This document shows positions 16,881 through 25,600 of a DNA stretch of 64,000 bases, piece by piece. Every line of letters begins with the position of its first letter. Position 1 is the first letter of the stretch. A program made the translations under genes and the position numbers. Source of the DNA: Pseudomonas alkylphenolica (lineage in GTDB: Bacteria > Pseudomonadota > Gammaproteobacteria > Pseudomonadales > Pseudomonadaceae); contig NZ_JADUCM010000008.1 in the NCBI RefSeq assembly GCF_016009175.1, positions 62,001-126,000 on the forward strand. Direction: 5' to 3'. Below the pieces are notes generated by a model, which did not search any database, was not told the origin of the DNA, and worked only from the letters and a program-made list of their open reading frames with translations.

Positions 16881-18188
16881 TTACCAGCAGATACCCTGTT
16901 GGTGGGTGGTGCTGCCGTGGGGCATGAAGCCGACCAGGTCGATGACCTGTTTGTCGGTGGATGCTTCCAGGGCCAGGGCGAAACGCTCGTCGTTGTTGCC
17001 CAGCACAATCACGTCGGCGTCACGGATCACCTGTTCGAGGTCGCTGCAGAGCAAGGACGACACGTGCGGGATCTTCGATTCGATGTAGTCGCGGTTGGCC
17101 CCGAACACCCGGGCGTACTCGACGTTACTGTCGTAGATACTCAGCTCGAAGCCTTTGCCGATGAGCATCTCGGCCAGCTCCACCAGCGGGCTTTCACGCA
17201 GGTCGTCGGTGCCGGCCTTGAAGCTCAGGCCCAGCAGCGCGATACGGCGCTTGTCCTGGCGGGCGATCAGATCGAAGGCATTGCGTACCTGGTTACGGTT
17301 ACTGTCCATGATCGAGGCCAGCAGCGGGTGCTCGACGTCCAGTTGACCGGCGCGGTAGGTGAGGGCGCGTACGTCCTTGGGCAGGCACGAGCCGCCGAAG
17401 GCAAAGCCCGGGCGCAGGTAGTAGCGCGACAGGTTGAGCTTGTAGTCCTGGCAGACCACGTCCATGACTTCACGGCCATCGACGCCGGAGGCCTTGGCGA
17501 TGTTGCCGATCTCGTTGGCGAAGCTGACCTTGGTCGCGTGCCAGACGTTGCAGGTGTACTTGATCATTTCGGCGACTTCGATCGACTTGCGGATCACCGG
17601 GGCATCAAGGCCTTTGTACAGTGACTCGAGCAGGTCGCCGGACTGCTGGTCAAGCTCACCGATCACAGTCATGGCAGGGAAGTCGTAGTCCTGGATGGCA
17701 GTGCTTTCACGCAGGAACTCGGGGTTCACTGCCACGCCGAAGTCGATGCCTGCACGTTTGCCGGAGGCTTGCTCGAGCAACGGGATGACCACATTCTTGG
17801 CGGTGCCGGGCAACACGGTACTGCGCACCACGATGGTGTGGCGGCTGGCCTTGTCGCGCAGGGCCTCACCGATTTGCTGGCATACGGCTTCCATGTAGAC
17901 CAGGTCGAGGTCGCCGTTTTTCTTGCTGGGGGTACCGACGCACAGCAGGGACATCTCGGTGGCTAGCACCGCCGCCTGGACATCGGTGGTGCCGCGCAGA
18001 CGACCATGATTCACGCCGTCGAGCAGCAGTTGTTCAAGCCCGGGTTCAACGATGGGCGACTTGCCCTGGTTGATCATGTCGATCTTGGCCTGGGAGATAT
18101 CAACCCCCAGCACCTGGTGGCCACGTGCAGACAGACAACCTGCACACACGGCACCTACATAGCCCAGCCCAAAAATACTGATATTCAT
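16881..18188 (-). CDS. algD: GDP-mannose 6-dehydrogenase AlgD
   Basis: A 435-residue NAD-dependent enzyme that oxidises GDP-mannose to GDP-mannuronate, the committed step of alginate synthesis. The N-terminal Rossmann motif FGLGYVGAVCAGCL, the RSTVLPGT segment and the catalytic cysteine in FGGSCLPKD (Cys268, the same number as in P. aeruginosa AlgD) are present. The frame is open further upstream to 18260, but the ATG at 18188 gives the family N-terminus MNISIFGLGYVG and has GAGGGA just upstream. It is the first gene of the operon. Confidence 0.93.
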   Translation of the reverse strand: MNISIFGLGYVGAVCAGCLSARGHQVLGVDISQAKIDMINQGKSPIVEPGLEQLLLDGVNHGRLRGTTDVQAAVLATEMSLLCVGTPSKKNGDLDLVYMEAVCQQIGEALRDKASRHTIVVRSTVLPGTAKNVVIPLLEQASGKRAGIDFGVAVNPEFLRESTAIQDYDFPAMTVIGELDQQSGDLLESLYKGLDAPVIRKSIEVAEMIKYTCNVWHATKVSFANEIGNIAKASGVDGREVMDVVCQDYKLNLSRYYLRPGFAFGGSCLPKDVRALTYRAGQLDVEHPLLASIMDSNRNQVRNAFDLIARQDKRRIALLGLSFKAGTDDLRESPLVELAEMLIGKGFELSIYDSNVEYARVFGANRDYIESKIPHVSSLLCSDLEQVIRDADVIVLGNNDERFALALEASTDKQVIDLVGFMPHGSTTHQQGICW

Positions 18189-18811
18189 AGTTCCCTCTTC
18201 CGGACACAGCAATACTGAGCCGGTTACTCCATTTATCGGTGATGTCGACGCGACGAGCACGCATAAACTAATCGCGCTTTGATCAGGCGATGGTCGTGTT
18301 GTTCGTTGTCTTGTTTTTATCCTAAGGGAGTTGTTTTTAGTTCGGCAAGCACTCTTGTCTAGTTAATTAAAATTAACTTGATAATTACTGGTTAAGTTTA
18401 AAAAACTGTTAAAAATCAACGACTTAAAGTTGTCAATAAGTTATATGTCAAAAAACAGGCTATCCGCCATATGTCGTATTTATGGCGTCAAATAATTGGT
18501 TTTTACTGTTTTTCAGGTGCCCGGGAGGATTTTTGCTTTTTTTCTCTAGTTGGTCTGGAACTTTCTTTAATTATGTTAGACGGTGTTTTCGCTGCCGCAA
18601 TTAACTCAACTGGGCGATATTGAAGTGCCATCTTTTCTCTGGTGCAAGGGGATACAGGTCAACATCCTTGTGCGGACAAGCACAGACACGTCATGCCATA
18701 TAGCGGCTTGTGCAGCCTTCCCGTTCTTGTGCATAGTGCCCGGCCAGGGCCTGAGCTGCGGGCTTGGGTGGATGACCCAGATGGATGACGTCTCAAGGAA
18801 TTTGTACAGCA
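18189..18811. promoter_or_regulatory. AT-rich intergenic region upstream of algD and the XRE gene
   Basis: A 620-base gene-free stretch between divergent algD and the XRE regulator. From about 18260 to 18600 it is strikingly AT-rich compared with the window (runs such as TTAATTAAAATTAACTTGAT). In other pseudomonads the long algD upstream region binds many regulators. I found no clear AlgU-type promoter on the minus strand. A GGAACTT at 18557 is on the wrong strand for algD and lacks a matching -10. No reading frame here looks coding. Confidence 0.5.
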
Positions 18812-19216
18812 ATGAACGGAATCGGAGCCCGGCTACGGGAAGAGCGGGAGCGCTTGGGGCTGACCCAGCGCGTGTTCGGTGACATTGGTGGTGTCGAGCC
18901 CAATGCCCAGGGCAAGTACGAAAGCGGCGAGCGCACGCCCAAGGCGGACTACCTGGCCGCAGTGGCCGCCCGTGGCGTGGATGCATTGTATGTACTGAGC
19001 GGTGTGCGTACGCCGGTAAACCCCGGCAGCCTCAACCCCGAGGAAGACCGCTTGCTCGATTGCTACCGGCAATTGGCGGCGCTTGATCAGGCCGCAGTCC
19101 AGCAATTGCTCGCCAGCCTCGCCGCGGCTCTACCCCGGGCGTGTACGAAGATGCCTGGCGCGCGACCGATGGTTTTCGGCCACGTGGCGGGCAAGCACAA
19201 GTCGGCGTCGTTGTGA
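18812..19216 (+). CDS. XRE family helix-turn-helix regulator
   Basis: A 134-residue protein with an N-terminal HTH_XRE domain (residues about 2-60: IGARLREERERLGLTQRVFG, then AQGKYESGERTPKADYLAAV) and a short C-terminal segment without a recognisable domain. The sequence GVDALYVLSG after the HTH is typical of phage-type or Pseudomonas XRE regulators. The start at 18812 has AAGGAA 11 bases upstream. It lies between the algD control region and gacA; its targets are unknown. Confidence 0.8.
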   Translation: MNGIGARLREERERLGLTQRVFGDIGGVEPNAQGKYESGERTPKADYLAAVAARGVDALYVLSGVRTPVNPGSLNPEEDRLLDCYRQLAALDQAAVQQLLASLAAALPRACTKMPGARPMVFGHVAGKHKSASL

Positions 19217-19297
19217 TGGTGTGTTCCGTTAGCTCTGGCGTGTGGTTTTTTGCTAAGGTGGCGGGATCCAATTGTCGCCGTGGTGCGAGGTGTCTGC

Positions 19298-19936
19298 TTG
19301 ATTAGGGTACTGGTGGTCGATGACCACGATCTGGTGCGTACGGGCATCACCCGCATGCTGGCCGATATCGACGGTTTGCAGGTAGTGGGTGAGGCCGACT
19401 CTGGCGAGGCTTCCTTGAAGGTGGCGCGAGAGCTCAAGCCCGACGTGGTCCTGATGGACGTGAAAATGCCCGGTATCGGTGGCCTTGAAGCCACGCGCAA
19501 GCTGTTGCGCAGCCATCCCGACGTGAAGGTGGTAGCGGTGACCGTCTGTGAAGAAGACCCGTTCCCCACCCGATTGTTACAGGCCGGTGCTGCGGGTTAT
19601 CTGACCAAGGGCGCAGGCCTGGATGAAATGGTCCAGGCCATTCGCCTGGTGTTCGCCGGGCAGCGCTACATCAGCCCGCAGATCGCCCAGCAACTGGCGC
19701 TCAAGCCCTACCAGCCACAAGGCTCGCCGTTCGATGCGCTATCGGAGCGGGAAATCCAGATCGCCTTGATGATTGTCGGCTGCCAGAAAGTGCAGATCAT
19801 TTCCGACAAGCTGTGCCTGTCGCCGAAAACGGTCAATACTTACCGGTATCGGATTTTCGAAAAACTCTCGGTTACCAGCGACGTCGAACTGACGCTGCTG
19901 GCCGTCCGCCACGGCATGGTCGACGCCAGTCTCTGA
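19298..19936 (+). CDS. gacA: Response regulator GacA
   Basis: A 212-residue NarL/FixJ-type response regulator, partner of the sensor kinase GacS. It activates transcription of the Rsm small RNAs and so controls secondary metabolism, exopolysaccharide and T6SS in pseudomonads. The receiver domain has the acidic pair Asp8-Asp9, the phospho-acceptor Asp54 in VVLMD and a Lys in GYLTKGAG. The LuxR-type HTH is at the C-terminus ([31 protein letters not shown]). A TTG at 19298 begins the family N-terminus [15 protein letters not shown]. It is 4 bases from uvrC. Confidence 0.96.
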   Translation: MIRVLVVDDHDLVRTGITRMLADIDGLQVVGEADSGEASLKVARELKPDVVLMDVKMPGIGGLEATRKLLRSHPDVKVVAVTVCEEDPFPTRLLQAGAAGYLTKGAGLDEMVQAIRLVFAGQRYISPQIAQQLALKPYQPQGSPFDALSEREIQIALMIVGCQKVQIISDKLCLSPKTVNTYRYRIFEKLSVTSDVELTLLAVRHGMVDASL

Positions 19937-19940
19937 AATC

Positions 19941-21764
19941 ATGACCCCAGTGTTCGATCCAAGTGCCTTCCTGGCGACCTGTAGCGGTCGCCCAGGCGTC
20001 TACCGGATGTTCGACGGTGACGCCCGGCTGCTGTATGTCGGCAAGGCGAAGAACCTGAAGAAGCGCCTGGCCAGCTATTTTCGCAAAACCGGCCTGGCGC
20101 CGAAGACGGCTGCCCTGGTGGCGCGCATCGCCCAGGTCGAAACCACGATTACCGCCAACGAAACCGAAGCGCTGCTGCTTGAGCAGACGCTGATCAAGGA
20201 ATGGCGGCCGCCCTACAACATCCTGCTGCGTGACGACAAGTCTTACCCCTACGTGTTTCTGTCCGATGGCCCGTTCCCGCGGCTGGGGATTCATCGCGGG
20301 GCGAAAAAGCAGAAGGGCAAGTACTTCGGGCCTTATCCCAGTGCAGGCGCCATCCGTGAAAGCCTGAGCCTGTTGCAGAAGACTTTTTTTGTCCGCCAGT
20401 GCGAAGACAGCTACTACAACAACCGCACCCGGCCATGTCTGCAATACCAGATCAAACGTTGCAAGGCGCCGTGCGTGGGCCTGGTCGAGCCGGAAGAATA
20501 TGCCGTGGACGTGCGTCACTCGGTGATGTTCCTGGAAGGGCGCAGCCATCAACTGACCAACGAGCTGAACGCCGAGATGGAGCAGGCGGCCCAGGCCCTG
20601 GCATTCGAGAAGGCCGCCGAGCTGCGCGACCAGATCGCCTTGCTGCGCCGGGTGCAGGATCAGCAGAGCATGGAAGGCGGTACCGGTGACGTCGACGTTG
20701 TCGCCGCGTTCACCAACCCCGGTGGCGCCTGTGTGCACCTGATCAGCGTGCGCGGCGGGCGGGTGCTGGGCAGCAAGAACTTCTTTCCCCAGGTCGGAAT
20801 CGAGGAGGAGGTGGCCGAAGTCATGGCCGCGTTCCTGTCCCAGTATTACATCGGTAATGCCGAGCGTGATCTGCCGAGCGAACTGATCGTTAACGTCGTG
20901 CATGAAGACTTTGCCGCCATTACCGCCGCGATCGAGTCCTTGCGTGGCCGCGAGCTGACCATCAGCCACCGGGTGCGCGGTACGCGTGCGCGCTGGCAGC
21001 AACTGGCGGTGACCAACGCCGAGCAGGCGCTGATGGCGCGCCTGGCCAACCGTCAGCACATGGCATCGCGCTTTGAGGCGCTGGCGCAAGTGCTCGACCT
21101 CGACGAGCCGCCGCAGCGCCTTGAGTGCTATGACATCAGCCACTCCAGCGGAGAGGCGACGGTGGCGTCCTGCGTGGTGTTCGGCCCCGAAGGCCCGCTG
21201 AAGTCGGATTACCGGCGCTTCAACATCGAAGGGGTGACGCCGGGCGACGACTATGCCGCCATGCACCAGGCCCTGACCCGGCGCTTCGGTCGGCTCAAGG
21301 ACGGCGAGGGCAAGATGCCCGACGTGCTCCTGGTGGACGGTGGCAAGGGCCAGCTGAACATGGCCCGGGATGTCTTGCAGGAACTGGCCATTACCGACCT
21401 GATCCTGCTCGGTGTGGCCAAGGGCGTAACGCGCAAGGCAGGCTTCGAAACCCTGTACCTCAACGATGCGGCCCATGAGTTCACCCTCAAGGGCGACTCG
21501 CCGGCACTGCACCTGATCCAGCAGATTCGCGACGAGGCGCACCGTTTTGCCATCACCGGTCACCGTGCCCGGCGTGGCAAGGCGCGGCGTACCTCGAGCC
21601 TTGAAGATGTGGCCGGGGTAGGGCCTAAGCGTCGGCGCGACCTGCTCAAGCACTTCGGTGGCTTGCAGGAGTTGGGCCGTGCCAGTGTCGAAGAAATTGC
21701 AAAAGCACCAGGAATCAGTAAAAAGCTTGCCGAGTCGATTTATGCGACCTTGCATAGCGAGTAG
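19941..21764 (+). CDS. uvrC: Excinuclease ABC subunit C
   Basis: A 607-residue UvrC, which makes the dual incisions around DNA lesions in nucleotide excision repair with UvrA and UvrB. It has an N-terminal GIY-YIG-type nuclease ([20 protein letters not shown], about residues 16-35), a UVR motif ([22 protein letters not shown]), the C-terminal RNase H-like nuclease ([23 protein letters not shown]) and a final helix-hairpin-helix pair ([28 protein letters not shown]). The length is normal. The gacA-uvrC pairing is the conserved gamma-proteobacterial order. Confidence 0.97.
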   Translation: MTPVFDPSAFLATCSGRPGVYRMFDGDARLLYVGKAKNLKKRLASYFRKTGLAPKTAALVARIAQVETTITANETEALLLEQTLIKEWRPPYNILLRDDKSYPYVFLSDGPFPRLGIHRGAKKQKGKYFGPYPSAGAIRESLSLLQKTFFVRQCEDSYYNNRTRPCLQYQIKRCKAPCVGLVEPEEYAVDVRHSVMFLEGRSHQLTNELNAEMEQAAQALAFEKAAELRDQIALLRRVQDQQSMEGGTGDVDVVAAFTNPGGACVHLISVRGGRVLGSKNFFPQVGIEEEVAEVMAAFLSQYYIGNAERDLPSELIVNVVHEDFAAITAAIESLRGRELTISHRVRGTRARWQQLAVTNAEQALMARLANRQHMASRFEALAQVLDLDEPPQRLECYDISHSSGEATVASCVVFGPEGPLKSDYRRFNIEGVTPGDDYAAMHQALTRRFGRLKDGEGKMPDVLLVDGGKGQLNMARDVLQELAITDLILLGVAKGVTRKAGFETLYLNDAAHEFTLKGDSPALHLIQQIRDEAHRFAITGHRARRGKARRTSSLEDVAGVGPKRRRDLLKHFGGLQELGRASVEEIAKAPGISKKLAESIYATLHSE

Positions 21765-21796
21765 AATGCCCCCTCACTTTGCAGCCAGTTGTGCCG

Positions 21797-22357
21797 ATGA
21801 ATATTCCAAATCTACTCACAGTTCTTCGCGTCCTGCTCATCCCGATCTTCATTTTGCTGTTCTATGTTCCGTATCACTGGAGCTATGTGGCAGCGAGCAG
21901 CGTCTTCGCCATTGCTGCGGCCACCGACTGGCTTGACGGCTACCTGGCCCGTCGACTGCAGCAGAGCACGCCGTTCGGTGCCTTCCTCGACCCGGTGGCC
22001 GACAAACTGATGGTCGCGGTGGCCCTGGTACTGCTTGTGCAGGTGCACGCCAACTTCTGGCTGACCCTGCCGGCGGCGGTGATCATCGGGCGCGAGATCG
22101 TGGTGTCGGCATTGCGTGAGTGGATGGCCGAGCTGGGGGCACGGGCGCATGTAGCCGTTTCGAACCTGGGCAAATGGAAAACCGCTGCGCAAATGCTCGC
22201 GCTGGTGATCCTGCTGGCCAACCCGCCGGCGCTTACCTTCTGGGTCATCCTCGGCTACGCCTTGCTGATGATTTCTGCCGGCCTGACCCTGTGGTCGATG
22301 GTGCAGTACCTGCGCGCCGCCTGGCCGCACCTGCGCGAAGGCTCGGAACAAAAATAA
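21797..22357 (+). CDS. pgsA: CDP-diacylglycerol-glycerol-3-phosphate 3-phosphatidyltransferase
   Basis: A 186-residue membrane enzyme that makes phosphatidylglycerol phosphate. The CDP-alcohol phosphotransferase motif D-G-x2-A-R-x8-G-x3-D-x3-D is complete in [20 protein letters not shown] followed by VAD (about residues 45-67). Several membrane helices follow. The start [16 protein letters not shown] at 21797 is the usual one. It follows uvrC by 32 bases and precedes tRNA-Gly, the conserved Pseudomonas order. Confidence 0.95.
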   Translation: MNIPNLLTVLRVLLIPIFILLFYVPYHWSYVAASSVFAIAAATDWLDGYLARRLQQSTPFGAFLDPVADKLMVAVALVLLVQVHANFWLTLPAAVIIGREIVVSALREWMAELGARAHVAVSNLGKWKTAAQMLALVILLANPPALTFWVILGYALLMISAGLTLWSMVQYLRAAWPHLREGSEQK

Positions 22358-22377
22358 AGCTTTTTTGAATCAAGGGC

Positions 22378-22405
22378 TTGACGGCGCTTTATGAATCTAT
22401 AGAAT
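22378..22405 (+). promoter_or_regulatory. Sigma-70 promoter of tRNA-Gly
   Basis: A TTGACG -35 box at 22378-22383 and a TAGAAT -10 box at 22400-22405 are separated by 16 bases. They place initiation a few bases before the mature tRNA at 22420. No other gene start is near. Confidence 0.7.
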
Positions 22406-22419
22406 GGCCGTCACCAAAT

Positions 22420-22495
<76 letters not shown>

Positions 22496-22542
22496 GATAT
22501 CGATCTACAGAGTTCCATGGGAGTCTGCAGATCATTGAAAAT

Positions 22543-22564
22543 AGACGCTTCGGCGTCTTTTTTT
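22543..22564 (+). terminator. Intrinsic terminator after tRNA-Gly
   Basis: The stem AGACGC/GCGTCT with a stable TTCG tetraloop (22543-22558) is followed by seven T residues. It lies 48 bases after the tRNA and should end its transcript. A close variant of this hairpin recurs at 28010. Confidence 0.85.
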
Positions 22565-22678
22565 GTTTCAGTCAGATCCATCAGGATCCATCGGTATCCG
22601 GACGAACACGGTAGTGCGCTACAAACCCGACTGGGCTTGCAACCGCTGCTGACGGGTGGACGCAAGGGTGAGCTGCGG

Positions 22679-25600
22679 TCAGCTATCGGTCAACGTTATG
22701 GTGTGTGCCCGGCCCATGGCCTCACGGGTCAGTTGCAACATCACTTCGTGTTCCCGTTGCTGGGCGTGGATATGCAACAGCGCGATCTCACCCTCCATGT
22801 TGCCCAGCTCCATCAGCCTTTCCAGCTCATCATGGATATCCTGCGGCACCTTGAGGCGCTTGGAGAACTGTGCGCTGAGGTAATCCTGCCAGAAGCTCTG
22901 CCGCGAGAGGAATTGCGCCAGACTGTCGCGCGACTGCGCAGCGATCACGATACGTTCGGCGTTAAGCAGGTCATGCGGTTTGAGGCTGGGAATGCCGGAA
23001 TACAGCATGTCATCCTGCTGCAACGGCAAATCCAGCCGGCCACGCAGTGCGATCCGGTACGCCAGCGCGAACTCGATCGACTCGCTGTTCGCCCCGGCCC
23101 TCACGGCGTGTTCCGCCGCCACCTGGTCAAGCACATGCAGGCGCCACAGCTGCCCGCCCAGGTGCAACAACGCCCGCTCGGGATGCTGCGCCAGTTCACC
23201 GTGGCGTGCACGCCAGAGCAGCACGCGCAATTCCAGATCGGTGAAGCGAACGGTGGCGTTATCCTGACAATCGGTCACCGCCGCGTTCTCGAACAGCTCA
23301 CGCTTGAGCACATCATCACGGACCACGAGCTCGAACATGTCCAGCAAACGTGCGGCAAAGTTCCTGGCCAGGGGGAACGACTTGAAGTTGCCCGACGAGG
23401 TTAACGCCGACAGGGTGTCGAACAGGTCTTTCGCGCCCTGCTCGCCTTCCAGTTGCGTCCACAAGGCGGCCAGGTCGTCGCGCCTGCCAGCGGGCGCAAC
23501 ATCCAGCCAACGCAGGCGATACGGTACGCGGCTTTCCTCCAGCCAATGCCATACGCTGATCGCTTCAGCCCCGGTCTCGAACAAGTTGCCCGCCAGGTTG
23601 ACCCGCCCCACCCGCCACAGCCCCCCTTGATGAAAGCCTTCGGGCAGTTCGTAGAGGTAGTTGTCACGCAGGTCAAGGGTGTGCAGCTCCGGGCTGTCCA
23701 TCACCCCGTATGGGAAGGTGTCGAGCCTTGCGCCCTGCAGGTAAAGGGCATTGAGGCTGGGCATGCCGAAGATCGAAAAGCTTCTGCCCAGCGGGTTGTT
23801 CGCCAGATTGAGATAGACCAGCGAACTGCAACTGGCCAGCACCAGTGTCTGGCTTTCATCCAGTGCGATCTGGTTACTCGAAAGGTCGAGCACTTGCAGT
23901 TGCCGGGTCAGTGCCTGAGGCAGGGGCAAGCGCTGCAGCCGGCAATGGGTGACCTCCAGGCTGCGCAGGTTGGGGAAGGCCCGGAGAAAGTCGTCAGGTA
24001 TCGTTTCCAGGCGCATGGCCCGGAATATGATGACGGAGACATGGGGGAAACTGACTGATTCGGGCAGGTTTGGCAGGTGCTGCACACGCCCGCCGATGTG
24101 GCTGAAGATGTACTGCACCCGTTCCGCCACTTCATTGCCCAGCTCCGGAATCAGCCAGCGCCAGCAGTCGATCAGGCACTTACGCAATTCGCGCCGGGCG
24201 AGCAGTTCGATCGAAGGGAAAGCGCCGCGCACCCACTGGTTCAAATGGCTGCGCAGCTCGCCGAACTGCTGCTCCAGGGCTTGCAGGTGCGTCACTGCGT
24301 CCTCCCGTTCGAGCCAGCGGCCGATTTGCTCATCGCTGAATGCCGGGTAGAGATCACGCAGCCTTGCCTGCAAGGCCCTCGGGCTGCGCGCGCCGAGGGT
24401 CGCCCAGAACCTGCCGCCGCTCAATGGGTAACCGATGCGGCCATCGGCGAAGCGCTGCGGGGCGAGGAACGAGCGGTTGGGCCGGTTCAGGCCCAGCCAG
24501 CCCGCGATCGTGTCACGCAAGCTGCTGGCCTCTGCTGACAAGTGTGGGCGCAGGGCCGCAGCAAAGGGTTCGCCCAGGCCTGTGCGTGCACGCTGTTCGG
24601 GGGTATAGGCCTCGGCCACCGTGTCAAACAGCTCGCCCACCTCGGCCAGGGGCCCATCGCCTGGTTTGCGCAGGCTGAAGGCGCCTTGCCGGTGGGTGAG
24701 TTCGAAGACCCCGGCACTGCCCTCGGTGGTCAGCAAAGGCTGGCTGGCATCGCCGTCGAACAACCTCCAGCCCGGCCCCGTGGCCGCCCCAGGCAAACGT
24801 GCGAGCAGCTGCAGCACGACCCGCGCCAGGTCCAGATTCTGCGGCGTATCGAACGCCAGCGCCTCATACACCCTTGCAACGCGAATTCCCGCCACCTGTG
24901 CCCTGGCGCTCTGGGCCATGAACAACGGTACCTGTTGCGTCTTGAGCAGGGCTTCGCGTTCGTCCTCGCCGGCCATGCGCAGCACTTCGTCTGCCGCCAG
25001 CCGGTGCAGGCTGCTGAAGCCCCTGCGCAATATCAGGCTCGCTTCAGTGTCGGGCAGCTGTTCATCGTAAAGCCGTTGCAGCAGAGCGCGGCGCTGGCTC
25101 CAGACCACATCGGCCAACGCCTGGCCGTCCTTCCCGGCCGCGCCCGCCAAGCCCCTGGCGCGGGTCAGCAGCGCCGTGTCGGTAATGGTCTGGCCACTGC
25201 GCAATTGCCGCCCCAGGCTCTGGATGCGACTGGCCAGCAAGAGGCGAATGACCGAGTCGGTGACGCCCGCTTCGGCACGCCGGCCATACACGTGCCAGGC
25301 CCGTAGCTGGTCGGCCTCCAGGCCGTGGATGGCCATGACCTGGTCGATCTGCGGGTCATCGAGTTCACTGTAGGGCCTGCCCAGGCGGCGAAACATCAGG
25401 TGCATGTCGCGCCACTGTGCAGGGTGCTCGTGCCACAGTCGCCACGCCCCTGCACCGTTGTCTCGCAACTGTGGCCCATACCCCTGATAAGTATTCAGTT
25501 GCCAGGTCTCATCGACACGGGATTGACGAACCCGATACCACACGCCTTGCATCTCGACCCAACATCGCTCGCCTTGGCGATAGATGCCCTGCTCGTCCAT

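Noticed and set aside
18557..18580. GGAACTT as an AlgU (sigma-22) promoter for algD
   Set aside because: It lies on the plus strand, pointing away from algD, and no TCTGA-like -10 follows at 16-17 bases.
19872..21755. 627-residue minus-strand frame opposite uvrC
   Set aside because: uvrC is unmistakable on the other strand and the translation of this frame has no recognisable domain.
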